Source: Prochlorococcus sp. MIT 1300
GTDB taxonomy: Bacteria > Cyanobacteriota > Cyanobacteriia > PCC-6307 > Cyanobiaceae
Reading direction: 5' to 3'
NCBI RefSeq assembly: GCF_034092375.1
Contig: NZ_CP139302.1
Location: forward strand, 1,364,001-1,428,000
DNA length: 64,000 nt
This document shows, one piece after another, positions 21,566-30,595 of the stretch. The position numbers were made by a program, and so were the translations under genes. The notes beneath the pieces were generated by a model, which was not told the origin of the DNA, made no database searches, and saw nothing but the letters and a program-made list of their open reading frames with translations. Positions within the stretch are counted from its first letter, which is position 1. The number at the start of each line of letters is the position of its first letter.

Positions 21566-21937
21566 TTCATCATTTGTTGGATTGTTTTGGTTGCTAGTAG
21601 TAAATCCATTGGGCTCTGAATCTCTTTTAGAACCTAAAAGTTCAAGGCGGTCTACGCGAACAACAGGCTTGGTTCTACTTTCCCCCGTGTTTCGATCGGT
21701 CCAGCTATCTAGTTTGAAGCTTCCTGTAATACCCAATAGGGAACCTTTCTTAACGTAATCAGCGGCGACTTGAGCTTGCTTCCCCCAGATTTCGAGATTG
21801 AACCAGTCAGGCTCCTCATCACGCTTTCTTCGATTCACCGCGAGAGTGAGGTTTGCTACGACATTCCCCGATTCGAAGTAACGCACTTCTGGATCCCTGC
21901 CAGCACGTCCAACTAGCGTTACTGAATTGACGCTCAT
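21554..21937 (-). CDS. ssb: Single-stranded DNA-binding protein
   Basis: A 127-residue SSB with one OB fold, binding ssDNA in replication and repair. The start MSVNSVTLVGRAGRDPEV is chosen over an in-frame codon nine bases upstream. OB-fold strands include NVVANLTLAVNRRKRD and DWFNLEIWGKQAQVAADYV with the conserved aromatic DNA-binding residues. The C-terminus ends DEIPF, an acidic tip similar to the DDxPF tail that recruits SSB partners. The linker between fold and tip is short. Confidence 0.93.
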   Translation of the reverse strand: MSVNSVTLVGRAGRDPEVRYFESGNVVANLTLAVNRRKRDEEPDWFNLEIWGKQAQVAADYVKKGSLLGITGSFKLDSWTDRNTGESRTKPVVRVDRLELLGSKRDSEPNGFTTSNQNNPTNDEIPF

Positions 21938-22079
21938 AATGCACAACAGAATTTGTTATCGCCTAATAATGAGTCACTTAAGTCAGAACTGTTTGAAGTA
22001 TTTGTATCCTGTCGCCGTCATTAACAGGTTAATCAACGGCAGAAAGCCCTTATGATTCGCCGATCTGTCTCGGCCAACT

Positions 22080-23132
22080 GTGTTTTTTAGTCGCTTTAAG
22101 CTTTCGCGTGATATCGGAATCGATCTTGGCACCGCTAACACACTGATTTACGTGTCAGGGAAGGGGATAGTCCTTCAGGAACCTTCAGTGGTGGCAATGG
22201 ATTTAGAAGAGGGCTTGCCTATGGCTGTAGGGGATGATGCGAAATTGATGCTTGGACGGACTCCAGGAAACATTCGTGCTGTGCGGCCCTTGAGAGATGG
22301 GGTCATTGCTGATTTTGATGCAGCTGAACAGATGCTTAAGAGCTTCATTCGGAAATGCAATGAAGGTCGTGGCATCATTGCACCACGTTTAGTGGTGGGG
22401 ATCCCTAGTGGTGTTACTGGTGTCGAAAGAAGAGCTGTTCGAGAAGCAGGTATGGCTGGAGCTAGAGAAGTTAATTTGATTGATGAACCAGTTGCTGCGG
22501 CTATTGGCGCCTCTCTGCCAGTGACTGAGCCCATTGGCACAATGATTGTGGATATTGGTGGGGGCACTACTGAAGTTGCTGTTTTAAGTCTTGGCGGAAC
22601 GGTTTTAAGTGAATCAGTACGGGTGGCTGGTGATGAGTTGAACGATGCAATTGGTACCTATCTAAAAAAGGTTCATAACCTTGTAGTTGGTGAAAGGACA
22701 GCTGAGGAAATCAAGATTCGTATAGGTTCTGCTTTCCCTGATAATGAATTTGACCTTCAATCAATAGATGTAAGAGGGCTTCATATGCTTTCAGGTTTAC
22801 CTAGATCTATCAATTTGCAGGCTGGAGACTTGAGAGAGGCGATGGCCGATCCTTTGAACAACATTGTTGAGGCAGTCAAGAGAACTCTTGAGCGAACTCC
22901 ACCAGAATTGGCTGCGGATATTGTTGATAGAGGAATTATGTTGGCTGGAGGAGGTGCATTAGTTCGTGGTATTAGCGATTTAATAAGCCATGAAACTGGG
23001 ATTTTTACTCATGTGGCAGAAGAACCATTGCTTTGTGTTGTTAATGGTTGTGGCCAAGTACTAGAGGATTACAAGAGGTTTAGGCGAGTAGTTGATACTC
23101 CTGATTTTGCAAGAGCTGCTATTAAGGATTGA
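22080..23132 (+). CDS. mreB: Rod-shape actin homolog MreB
   Basis: MreB is a bacterial actin that guides cell wall synthesis. The 350-residue protein begins with a GTG and has the amphipathic membrane-binding start FSRFKLSRDIGIDLGTANT, phosphate 1 loop GIDLGTANTLIYV, phosphate 2 MIVDIGGGTTEVAVLS, adenosine motif GIMLAGGGALVRG. It heads the mreB-mreC-mreD unit, with short overlaps and one five-base gap. It is divergent from ssb with 142 bases between starts. Confidence 0.97.
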   Translation: MFFSRFKLSRDIGIDLGTANTLIYVSGKGIVLQEPSVVAMDLEEGLPMAVGDDAKLMLGRTPGNIRAVRPLRDGVIADFDAAEQMLKSFIRKCNEGRGIIAPRLVVGIPSGVTGVERRAVREAGMAGAREVNLIDEPVAAAIGASLPVTEPIGTMIVDIGGGTTEVAVLSLGGTVLSESVRVAGDELNDAIGTYLKKVHNLVVGERTAEEIKIRIGSAFPDNEFDLQSIDVRGLHMLSGLPRSINLQAGDLREAMADPLNNIVEAVKRTLERTPPELAADIVDRGIMLAGGGALVRGISDLISHETGIFTHVAEEPLLCVVNGCGQVLEDYKRFRRVVDTPDFARAAIKD

Positions 23133-23137
23133 TTGTT

Positions 23138-23878
23138 GTGTCTCCCATTTGGGCGATAGTCTTCAGAACACGCAGACTGGTTCAAGTTTGGAGATTGGTG
23201 TTCTTTTTAGGGGTTTTGTTTTTAGTTCGTTGGACTAAAGGAGCAGGCGTTGTAGATATCTATGCGTTCATTACTAGGCCACTTTGGCCAGGCCCAGCTC
23301 AAAAGGAATGGATTCAATCAGCGGCGGACCTTGAATCTCAGACCAAATTGAAATTATTAGAGGAAGATAATCGGAGACTAAGAGGTCTTTTATCTCTGCA
23401 AGCCTCAGGAGGAAATAAACGTATTTCAGCGGCAGTCATTTCTCGATCTGTCAGGGGATGGTGGCAGCAAATTGAGCTGTCCAAGGGAAGCACTCATGGC
23501 GTTCGAAGAGGTGCCGCAGTATTGGGGCCAGGTGGATTGATTGGAAGAGTTGAAAGTGTTACCCCAAGCACCTCCCGGGTACGGTTGTTAACTGCTCCTG
23601 GAAGTCGGATTGGGGTTTGGGTTCCTCGCACTCAGCGTCATGGATTATTAATTGGAGTGGGGACACGAAGGCCGCAACTTGTTTTCTTAGACAAGGATCC
23701 CAAAGTTTCTGCAGGAGATTTAATAAGTACTTCTCCGGCTAGTACGTTGCTACCTCCAAACTTGCCTATAGGAGTTGTTCAATCACTGAATCAAAAGGCC
23801 CAGCCTTCACCTCAAGCGGCCGTTCAGCTAATAGCTGCTCCTGAAGCTATTGATTGGGTACAGGTTCAAACTATTTGA
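23138..23878 (+). CDS. mreC: Rod-shape protein MreC
   Basis: MreC is a membrane-anchored periplasmic scaffold that links MreB with wall synthases. The 246-residue protein has an N-terminal membrane helix (WRLVFFLGVLFLVRW), a coiled-coil region with DLESQTKLKLLEEDNRRLRG, and two beta-barrel domains, with VISRSVRGWWQQIELSKG and GLIGRVESVTPSTSRVRLL. A GTG at 23138 is preferred because AAGGA lies nine bases upstream; a TTG at 23129 is an alternative. The stop overlaps the mreD start by one base. Confidence 0.9.
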   Translation: MSPIWAIVFRTRRLVQVWRLVFFLGVLFLVRWTKGAGVVDIYAFITRPLWPGPAQKEWIQSAADLESQTKLKLLEEDNRRLRGLLSLQASGGNKRISAAVISRSVRGWWQQIELSKGSTHGVRRGAAVLGPGGLIGRVESVTPSTSRVRLLTAPGSRIGVWVPRTQRHGLLIGVGTRRPQLVFLDKDPKVSAGDLISTSPASTLLPPNLPIGVVQSLNQKAQPSPQAAVQLIAAPEAIDWVQVQTI

Positions 23879-24384
23879 TGTCTAGGCTTTATAAACGACC
23901 AGCTTGTGTTGCTTCTGCCTTATTAGTCCCACTTTTCACTTTGTGGAGTCCTACTTGGTTGAGCTTTACTGGAGTTGCTCCTTGTTGGTCGATTTTTTGG
24001 TTGTTGCCTTGGGCTCTCGTTGATGGGCCGATGTCAGGGGTTTTGGCTGGAATGAGCTTGGGTTTGATTCTTGATGGAATAAGTATTGGAGGTCCTAGTC
24101 AAATTCCGGCATTAGTGATTCTTGGTTGGTGGTGGGGACGATTAGGCAAATCAGGAGCTCCTGTTGAACGTAGTTTGAATATTGGGTTATTAGCTTGGCT
24201 AGGAACAATTTTTCTAGGACTCACGATTGCATTGCAGACATTTTTCATTGCTCAATATGATTCCAGCTCCGTTTTTTCTATTTGGATTTGGCAAAATCTC
24301 TTGATTGAGGCTTTCCTTACAGGACTTTTTGCTCCATTCATTGCTTCCTGGGGACTGTTGCAATGGCGTCAGCAGCGGTTTTAA
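23878..24384 (+). CDS. mreD: Rod-shape protein MreD
   Basis: MreD is the small membrane partner of MreC. The 168-residue protein starts with an ATG that shares its A with the mreC stop. It has about five hydrophobic segments, with the family pattern LPWALVDGPMSGVLAGMSLGLILDG near residues 40-65 and a mostly neutral C-terminus. Identification rests on hydrophobic layout, length and position after mreBC rather than a diagnostic motif. Confidence 0.85.
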   Translation: MSRLYKRPACVASALLVPLFTLWSPTWLSFTGVAPCWSIFWLLPWALVDGPMSGVLAGMSLGLILDGISIGGPSQIPALVILGWWWGRLGKSGAPVERSLNIGLLAWLGTIFLGLTIALQTFFIAQYDSSSVFSIWIWQNLLIEAFLTGLFAPFIASWGLLQWRQQRF

Positions 24385-24436
24385 AATATTGAATCCACCT
24401 ATTGCAGAATTATCGGTTTTTGTGGAGGAGGAACAA

Positions 24437-24460
24437 ATGATTAGTTTTGCTTATTTTTAA
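24437..24460 (+). other. Possible 7-codon leader peptide upstream of the rpaB-like gene
   Basis: The sequence GGAGGAGG lies six bases before ATG, an unusually strong ribosome binding site for this window. The frame reads MISFAYF and stops. An AT-rich inverted repeat follows at once. It is 187 bases upstream of the response regulator. It may be a leader peptide or a chance site; no homolog is known to me. Confidence 0.25.
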
Positions 24461-24474
24461 AAGAGCTTTTAAAA
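24455..24474. repeat. AT-rich inverted repeat after mreD
   Basis: TTTTAAAAG and CTTTTAAAA are perfect reverse complements two bases apart. As RNA only a stem of about eight pairs with a four-base loop would form, and nearly all pairs are A-U. It may help end mreBCD transcription, or it may be a protein-binding palindrome. Confidence 0.35.
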
Positions 24475-24646
24475 GAAAATTTGGTAGCTGGGGGGGTAAA
24501 AAGCTTTGAGAGCAAGATAATTAACCTTCTTTTTTGGAATGGTTGAGTAATATTGCCTAAGCGTAAGTACTCGTTAAATCTTAAGAAAATAAGTAAGTCC
24601 TATTGGATCAGGCCTTTTAGCTGGGTTTCTTAACTGGCGGAAGGTT

Positions 24647-25486
24647 ATGGTTGCTTTTCTTGATGAGGAATTGCTTATGTCAGGGGGAGGCCCATCCAAG
24701 CTACAAAGCATTGATGGGCCTGGGCAGAAAGCTCCAGGATTCCCAAAGGCTTCAATTCTGGTTGTAGATGATGAACCAGCTGTTCTAAAGGTCTTAATCA
24801 CCAGATTGCAGCTGGCTGGTTATCGAGTCATGTCAGCTGAAGATGGTGAGCAGGCTTTAGAAGTCTTCCATAACGAATCTCCAGATCTTGTGGTTTTGGA
24901 TGTCATGTTGCCAAAGTTGGATGGCTTCGCAGTATGCAGAAGACTTAGGGCTGAATCTTGTGTTCCAATTATTTTTCTTACTGCTTTAGAAGCTATTTCT
25001 GAGCGCGTTGCTGGCTTAGATCTTGGCGCTGATGATTACCTTTCCAAACCTTTTAGCCCTAAAGAATTGGAGGCACGCATAGCCACCATTTTGAGGAGGG
25101 TTGGCCCTGGCTCTTCTGTTGCGGAGCCGCGAGACCTTCCAGTTGGTCAAGGAGTAATGAGACTGGGTGATCTAGTCGTGGACACTAATCGCAGACAAGT
25201 AAGTAGGGCGGGTGAAAAAATTGGCTTGACCTATACCGAATTTAGTTTGCTTGAGTTGTTGTTCCGTGAACCCGGTCGTGTTGTTCCAAGAGCAGAAATT
25301 TTGGAGCAGTTGTGGGGTTACCCACCACGGCGAGCAGCCGATCTTAGAGTTGTTGATGTTTATGTCGCTCGTTTGCGTGGAAAGTTGGAACCTGATCCCC
25401 GTAATCCTGAGTTGATTCTTACTGTGAGAGGGATTGGTTATGCATCCCAGCGCTCAGGTGAATTCCCTGTGGCATTAGCCAGTTGA
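24647..25486 (+). CDS. rpaB: OmpR-family response regulator, RpaB type
   Basis: This regulator has a receiver domain and an OmpR/PhoB winged helix. The acidic pair is D41-D42, the phosphate acceptor D85 in LVVLDVMLPKLDG, and the Lys in DDYLSKPFSPKE. The DNA-binding domain has LTYTEFSLLELLF, RAEILEQLWGY and DVYVARLRGKLEPD. VPIIFLTAL followed by SKPFSPKELEARI is typical of cyanobacterial RpaB/Ycf27, which controls photosystem and high-light genes through HLR1 sites. The N-terminal 34 residues are non-conserved; an inner ATG (MSGGGPSK) may be the real start. Confidence 0.85.
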   Translation: MVAFLDEELLMSGGGPSKLQSIDGPGQKAPGFPKASILVVDDEPAVLKVLITRLQLAGYRVMSAEDGEQALEVFHNESPDLVVLDVMLPKLDGFAVCRRLRAESCVPIIFLTALEAISERVAGLDLGADDYLSKPFSPKELEARIATILRRVGPGSSVAEPRDLPVGQGVMRLGDLVVDTNRRQVSRAGEKIGLTYTEFSLLELLFREPGRVVPRAEILEQLWGYPPRRAADLRVVDVYVARLRGKLEPDPRNPELILTVRGIGYASQRSGEFPVALAS

Positions 25487-25556
25487 AGAAGAAGTTCTTT
25501 GGATAGGCCAAATGTATGATCTAGCGCCAAGATGACGGCGGATTGCAAAGATTATT

Positions 25557-27068
25557 TTGTCTGATCTCCGCGAGACTCGCTTAGAAAAAGCTAATGCTTT
25601 AAAAATGATTGGGCAGGGTCCTTATGCCCAACGTTTTGATTCAAGCCACAAGACTGCATCTTTGCAAGAAGATCATGCTGACTTGCCTAATGGTGAAGAG
25701 AGGGATGTTGTTGTTTCTATTGCAGGGAGAATTGTCTCTCGTCGAGTGATGGGAAAGTTAGCATTTTTTTCTTTGGCCGATGAGAGTGGCACTATTCAGC
25801 TTTTCTTAGACAAGTCAACACTGAATTCACTTTCCTCTGATGAAAATCAGTTGAAGCCTTTTAGCCAAATCACGACTTTGGTCGATCTGGGAGATTGGAT
25901 TGGCGTTAGTGGAATATTGCGGCGAACTGACCGTGGAGAGTTATCGATCAAGGTTAGACAATGGACCATGTTGTCTAAATCCCTGCAGCCACTTCCTGAT
26001 AAATGGCATGGCTTATCAGATGTTGAAAAGAGATATAGACAGAGGTATTTGGATTTAATTGTTAATCCCTCTTCAAGAAAGACTTTTCGGAGAAGAGCCT
26101 TAATGGTCAGTGCAATACGTCGTTGGTTAGATGAACGAGATTTTTTAGAAATCGAAACTCCTGTTTTGAATGCCCAGGCAGGTGGGGCTGATGCAAGACC
26201 GTTTGTTACGCACCACAACACACTCGACCTTTCGTTGTATTTGCGTATTGCTACTGAGCTTCATTTGAAGCGACTTGTTGTGGGTGGATTTGAACGGGTT
26301 TATGAATTAGGCAGGATTTTTCGTAATGAAGGCATCAGTACTCGACATAACCCTGAGTTCACCTCTGTAGAGATATATCAAGCTTTTGCGGATTACACCG
26401 ACATGATGAATCTGACTGAAGAGTTGATATCCAATGTTTGTTTGCAGGTATGTGGCTCTATGAAGGTTGCCTATCAAGAACAAGAAATTGATTTCCAGCC
26501 TCCATGGAGAAGAGCCACTATGCATGAGCTCGTTGAGGAAGCAACTGGTATTGATTTCAGTAGTTTTGACGATCATTCAGCTCTGACGACTGCAATGATT
26601 GGTGCTGGATTAGAAGTATCGGAAACTTCTGATTCTGTAGGGCGCCTACTAAATGAGGCGTTTGAACAGTGTGTTGAGAGTAATTTGATTCAGCCGACTT
26701 TTGTCATTGATTATCCGATTGAGATTTCCCCACTTGCGCGTAAGCATCCATCCAAAGAAGGATTGGTTGAAAGGTTTGAGTTGTTTATTGCAGGAAGAGA
26801 AACTGCTAATGCATTTAGTGAGTTGATTGATCCAATCGATCAGCGAGCAAGGCTTGAGGCCCAGCAGCTAAGGCGCCAGGCAGGCGATTTAGAGGCTCAT
26901 GGGGTAGATGAGGATTTTTTGAATGCTCTTGAAGTCGGCATGCCTCCTACTGGAGGGCTTGGGATTGGTATAGATCGCCTAGTTATGTTGTTGACGGATA
27001 GCCCTTCAATTCGCGACGTTATTGCGTTTCCTCTCCTTCGCCCAGAGGTTACAACAAAAAGTTCCTAG
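25557..27068 (+). CDS. lysS: Lysine--tRNA ligase, class II
   Basis: LysRS charges tRNA-Lys. The 503-residue protein has an N-terminal OB-fold anticodon-binding domain ([21 protein letters not shown], then [12 protein letters not shown]) and a class II catalytic domain: motif 1 region near [14 protein letters not shown], motif 2 [15 protein letters not shown] and motif 3 [15 protein letters not shown]. The start is a TTG at 25557, with no ATG before the conserved part. The N-terminal 25 residues are variable. Confidence 0.96.
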   Translation: MSDLRETRLEKANALKMIGQGPYAQRFDSSHKTASLQEDHADLPNGEERDVVVSIAGRIVSRRVMGKLAFFSLADESGTIQLFLDKSTLNSLSSDENQLKPFSQITTLVDLGDWIGVSGILRRTDRGELSIKVRQWTMLSKSLQPLPDKWHGLSDVEKRYRQRYLDLIVNPSSRKTFRRRALMVSAIRRWLDERDFLEIETPVLNAQAGGADARPFVTHHNTLDLSLYLRIATELHLKRLVVGGFERVYELGRIFRNEGISTRHNPEFTSVEIYQAFADYTDMMNLTEELISNVCLQVCGSMKVAYQEQEIDFQPPWRRATMHELVEEATGIDFSSFDDHSALTTAMIGAGLEVSETSDSVGRLLNEAFEQCVESNLIQPTFVIDYPIEISPLARKHPSKEGLVERFELFIAGRETANAFSELIDPIDQRARLEAQQLRRQAGDLEAHGVDEDFLNALEVGMPPTGGLGIGIDRLVMLLTDSPSIRDVIAFPLLRPEVTTKSS

Positions 27069-27120
27069 CTTTAGGCCGCCGCAGTGGGATAATTAATAAC
27101 AGTGGCAAGGTCCTCTTCGT

Positions 27121-27381
27121 ATGAGTGGCGAGCGCGTAGGTTTCCGCTTCAAACACACCGATGCGGTGGTCAAGCGCAATCCCCAGGGTCGTTCTAGGCG
27201 TGGCTGGGTCATGGAGCCGGTTGAGCAGACCACAAGTCGTGGTACAAAGATGCCTGCGTATCGGATACGTTGGCGTGATAGTGAGCGGCCTGAGATTGTG
27301 CTTCAGCACATGTTGATTGCTGATCCTGATCCAACCCCACCACCAGAGAATGTGAGTCTTGAGCCTCCTGCTAAAAATTGA
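27121..27381 (+). CDS. Small conserved-looking cyanobacterial protein, unknown function
   Basis: An 86-residue protein I cannot name. It is basic in the first two thirds (RFKHTDAVVKRNPQGRSRRGW) and acidic-proline-rich at the end (ADPDPTPPPENVSLEPP). The middle, PAYRIRWRDSERPEIVLQH, could fold as a small beta barrel. Codon use at the 5' end is noticeably GC-richer than in the neighbours. It lies 52 bases after lysS on the same strand; a purine-rich stretch (GGCAAGG) is near the start. The coding character is well supported by composition and context. Confidence 0.7.
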   Translation: MSGERVGFRFKHTDAVVKRNPQGRSRRGWVMEPVEQTTSRGTKMPAYRIRWRDSERPEIVLQHMLIADPDPTPPPENVSLEPPAKN

Positions 27382-27386
27382 GCTAA

Positions 27387-27863
27387 TTAGTTAGCTTTTT
27401 TTTGCTTGAGATCATCAAGCTCTTGTTGGGCTTCAAAATCTCTCCATTCCTTTTCGATTGTCGAGCTTGTTGAGCTGGATACTTCGTTGAGAGTGAGGCT
27501 TTGTTTTTCTATGTCCCTAAGATTATCACCTAATTGCTTGAGATTCGACCAAATTTCTTCTCCTTCAGAAATAAGATTTTGAATATGCTTATCAGCTTTT
27601 ATTGCTAAAGAATGAGCACCATATTTCTCGGCTCGTTTAGACCTTTCCTTCCATAACCTAATTTGTTTTACCAGTTCAATTAACTCTTTTCGTAGCTTGT
27701 TTGCTGCATCTTTTAATTGCAGTTCTTTTCGCATTAGCTTGTATCCTTGATCTCTTTCAAATTGCTCATTTAGCAAGAAGTCTTGGTAAGGGTTTGAACG
27801 TAAGAAGCGCTCCAGCTTGGAATCAAGGTTTTGCTCTAACTCTTGCAGCCAATTATCGCTCAT
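27387..27863 (-). CDS. Coiled-coil protein, unknown (possibly the family labelled 'hercynine metabolism protein')
   Basis: A 158-residue, highly charged, mostly helical protein, with long heptad-like stretches (LKDAANKLRKELIELVKQI and SRAEK-type segments) and no membrane helix. It resembles picocyanobacterial proteins that databases name by neighbourhood with ergothioneine-type genes, but I recall this from memory only and no such gene lies in the window. Its start overlaps the end of the next small gene by four bases (ATGA), so the two are translated as a pair. Confidence 0.6.
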   Translation of the reverse strand: MSDNWLQELEQNLDSKLERFLRSNPYQDFLLNEQFERDQGYKLMRKELQLKDAANKLRKELIELVKQIRLWKERSKRAEKYGAHSLAIKADKHIQNLISEGEEIWSNLKQLGDNLRDIEKQSLTLNEVSSSTSSTIEKEWRDFEAQQELDDLKQKKAN

Positions 27864-28090
27864 GGTTGTGTTGATGGACTAGTTATTAGAGGTTGTTCAA
27901 TTTCTTCTCTTAGCGGGGCTATGGCAGAGTCTCGAGATAGAAGAATTATTTGCGTAAGCTTCGCAATAGATCTTTCAGAGATTTTAAGTGTGCTTATTCG
28001 ATCAAAGGTTCTTTTATATAGACTATCAAGCTCATCTATAAGAGCTTCTCTTTGGGCTAACAAGACTTCTCGCTGTTCTTTTTTAGACAT
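27860..28090 (-). CDS. Small helical protein paired with the coiled-coil gene
   Basis: A 76-residue protein, starting MSKKEQREVLLAQREAL; an in-frame upstream codon would add three residues. It is charged and helical, with LLAQREALIDELDSLY and SIAKLTQIILLSRDS. I do not recognise it. The four-base overlap with the following coiled-coil gene suggests the two products work together, possibly as a hetero-oligomer. Only the frame, composition and overlap support it. Confidence 0.6.
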   Translation of the reverse strand: MSKKEQREVLLAQREALIDELDSLYKRTFDRISTLKISERSIAKLTQIILLSRDSAIAPLREEIEQPLITSPSTQP

Positions 28091-28176
28091 TGTTAGCATT
28101 GAGAGAGTGTTTGAATAGACTAGGCTTTCTTCGGGAATATACTCATTTGCATTAATATAACTTGTATTCTTGAATT

Positions 28177-28674
28177 TTAATATCTCGACTGGGCTGATTT
28201 AATTTCTTTATCTGAAACCTTGCGTTTTTCCTCTTGTCGCTTGTCATGTAATTTGCGCCCTTTGCCAAGGCCAATAGTGAATTTAATCCAAGAACCTTTC
28301 AGGTGAATACTTAGTGGAATTAGCGTGAGCCCTTTTTTTTCGATTTGTCCACGTAACTTATCAATTTCTCGGCGGTGTGCAAGTAGCTTTCTTACTCTTA
28401 ATGGATCATGATTGAAATAGGTACTTGCTTGTTTGTGAGGGGATATGTGAACATTGTGGAGTTGCAATTCTCCTTTTCGAATAAGACAAAAGCCGTCTCG
28501 AAGATTTGCTTGGCCAGCGCGAATTGATTTCACCTCTGTTCCAAGCAGTTCAATTCCGGTTTCAAGCGTTTCTAGAATTTGATATTGATACCTTGCCAGA
28601 CGATTATCTGCTAATAAGCGGTTGGCAGCTGCCCGTGCAGCAGCTGAAGCTTTTTTTTTGCTTGATTTCACCAT
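28177..28674 (-). CDS. smpB: SsrA-binding protein SmpB
   Basis: SmpB carries tmRNA to stalled ribosomes for trans-translation. The 165-residue protein has the OB-like core [42 protein letters not shown], and [14 protein letters not shown]. The C-terminal tail [15 protein letters not shown] enters the mRNA channel. An Ala/Lys-rich 20-residue N-terminal extension precedes the core. It is divergent from ruvB, 50 bases apart. The tmRNA gene itself is not in this window. Confidence 0.96.
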   Translation of the reverse strand: MVKSSKKKASAAARAAANRLLADNRLARYQYQILETLETGIELLGTEVKSIRAGQANLRDGFCLIRKGELQLHNVHISPHKQASTYFNHDPLRVRKLLAHRREIDKLRGQIEKKGLTLIPLSIHLKGSWIKFTIGLGKGRKLHDKRQEEKRKVSDKEIKSAQSRY

Positions 28675-28724
28675 CTGTTCTTCATGATGACTTGACCTGA
28701 TCCATTGCTAGGTACCCTTTCAGC

Positions 28725-29780
28725 ATGGCAATAGTTTCTTCGAAAAAGGGTCGGGAGGATTCCTATCCGAAAATGCCTAAAGATAGGCTGATGGATGCTG
28801 AGGCTTTACGAGGAGAAGAGTGTTCTCAAAAAGATGATGGCCTTAGACCTAAGTCTCTTAATGAATATATTGGCCAGTCTGCGTTAAAGCAGGTACTTGG
28901 AATTGCGGTGGAGGCGGCTTTAGGGAGAGCTGAAGCACTTGATCATGTTTTGCTTTATGGACCTCCTGGTCTTGGCAAAACAACGATGGCAATGGTTTTA
29001 GCTAAAGAACTTGGTGTTAGATGTCGAATCACGAGTGCTCCAGCGCTGGAGCGTCCTCGAGACATCGTGGGTTTATTGGTCAATTTGCAGCCTCGTGAGG
29101 TTTTATTTATTGATGAAATCCATCGACTCACAAGAGTTGCGGAAGAACTGTTGTATCCCGCCATGGAGGATAGAAGGATTGACTTGACTGTTGGTAGAGG
29201 GGGCACAGCAAGAACAAGAGCCTTAGAGCTTCCCCCTTTTACATTAGTGGGAGCAACTACTCGAGCAGGAGCCTTGAGTTCGCCATTAAGGGATAGATTT
29301 GGATTGATTCAGCGACTTGGCTTTTATGGTCTTGATGATCTCAAATTAATTGTTCAAAGAACTTCTGATTTATTGCATTTATCATTAACAGAGGAGGCTT
29401 GTTTGGAGGTCTCGCGAAGATGTAGAGGAACTCCACGAATTGCGAATCGTTTACTTAGGCGTATTAGAGATTTTGCTGCAGTGCGTGGAAGTGTTTTATT
29501 GATCGAGCCAAGACTAGTTGATGAAGCTCTTCAGCTCCATCATGTAGATACTCTTGGGCTTGATCAAAGCGATAGGCGTTTATTAGAAGTTTTAAATAAT
29601 AATCATGGTGGTGGGCCTGTAGGATTGGAGACTCTTGCTGCTGCTCTTTCTGAGGATTCCACTACATTAGAATCTGTAGTTGAACCTTTCTTGCTTCAGA
29701 TTGGTTTTATTCAACGAACACCTCGTGGAAGAATTCTGACAGAAGCAGGGCGAAACCATCTCTTATCAACTAAACCTTAA
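28725..29780 (+). CDS. ruvB: Holliday junction branch-migration ATPase RuvB
   Basis: RuvB is the hexameric AAA+ motor that drives branch migration with RuvA. The 351-residue protein has [11 protein letters not shown], Walker [16 protein letters not shown], Walker [11 protein letters not shown], sensor 1 [20 protein letters not shown], and the arginine-finger region. The C-terminal winged helix includes [11 protein letters not shown]. The N-terminal 40 residues before the core are cyanobacterial extension. Its stop overlaps the start of the TPR gene by one base. Confidence 0.97.
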   Translation: MAIVSSKKGREDSYPKMPKDRLMDAEALRGEECSQKDDGLRPKSLNEYIGQSALKQVLGIAVEAALGRAEALDHVLLYGPPGLGKTTMAMVLAKELGVRCRITSAPALERPRDIVGLLVNLQPREVLFIDEIHRLTRVAEELLYPAMEDRRIDLTVGRGGTARTRALELPPFTLVGATTRAGALSSPLRDRFGLIQRLGFYGLDDLKLIVQRTSDLLHLSLTEEACLEVSRRCRGTPRIANRLLRRIRDFAAVRGSVLLIEPRLVDEALQLHHVDTLGLDQSDRRLLEVLNNNHGGGPVGLETLAAALSEDSTTLESVVEPFLLQIGFIQRTPRGRILTEAGRNHLLSTKP

Positions 29781-30595
29781 TGAGACTTTTTGAATCATCC
29801 TCAATATTCTTTAGAGTATGCTTAATAGTTATTTTAATAATTAACATTACTGTATTTCCTCAAGGGCTTGATGCTCAGCAAGATGATTCTGAATTACAAG
29901 TTCTTTTTGAACAGGCACTTTCAGAAAGTAAAGAAGGTGATTTTGGTTCTGCTTTAACTCGTTGGGATCAGTTTTTAGATATTGCTCCTAACGATGCTGC
30001 AGCTTTGAGCAATAGAGGAAATGTACGTTTGGCTTTAGGTGATGTTGACGGGGCTATTGCAGATCAATCGATAGCTATAGGTCTGGATCCATTGGAGATA
30101 GATCCTTATTTGAATAGAGGTATTGCAGAGGAGCTTTTGCACCTTTGGGATGATGCGGCAAGCGATTATTTGTTTATTCTTGGTCAGGATCCAGAGAATT
30201 CTTCAGCGCTTTATAACCTCGCAAATGTTTTGGGATCGCAAGGTGATTGGGAAAAGGCCCAAGACCTTTATAAAAGGGCTTCAATTTCTAGACCAGGTTT
30301 TGCAATGGCGCGCTCTAGTCAAGCTTTGTCGGCCTATCAATTAGGTGATTTTGATAACGCAGAATCCCAACTACGTAACATAATTCGGCGTTATCCCATG
30401 ATGGCTGATGCCCGAGCTGCTTTGTCTGCACTTTTATGGCGAAGTGGATCTTTTGGAGAGGCTGAGAGTCATTGGGCTGCAGTCGCTGGATTGGACAATC
30501 GCTATAGGGATAGAGAATGGCTTGTAGAAATTCGTCGTTGGCCATCAGAGCCAACCGCAGATCTCATGGCTTTTCTTGATCTACGGAGGCGATGA
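29780..30595 (+). CDS. Exported TPR-repeat protein
   Basis: A 271-residue protein with a hydrophobic signal or anchor (VCLIVILIINITVFPQG), then about four to five tetratricopeptide repeats (EGDFGSALTRWDQFLDIAPN; AALSNRGNVRLALGDVDGAI; DPYLNRGIAEELLHLWDDA; SALYNLANVLGSQGDWEKA). It is likely periplasmic, or membrane-anchored toward the lumen or periplasm, as an assembly scaffold. The partner is unknown. It begins at the ruvB stop and ends with a four-base ATGA overlap with the peptidase gene. Confidence 0.88.
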   Translation: MRLFESSSIFFRVCLIVILIINITVFPQGLDAQQDDSELQVLFEQALSESKEGDFGSALTRWDQFLDIAPNDAAALSNRGNVRLALGDVDGAIADQSIAIGLDPLEIDPYLNRGIAEELLHLWDDAASDYLFILGQDPENSSALYNLANVLGSQGDWEKAQDLYKRASISRPGFAMARSSQALSAYQLGDFDNAESQLRNIIRRYPMMADARAALSALLWRSGSFGEAESHWAAVAGLDNRYRDREWLVEIRRWPSEPTADLMAFLDLRRR

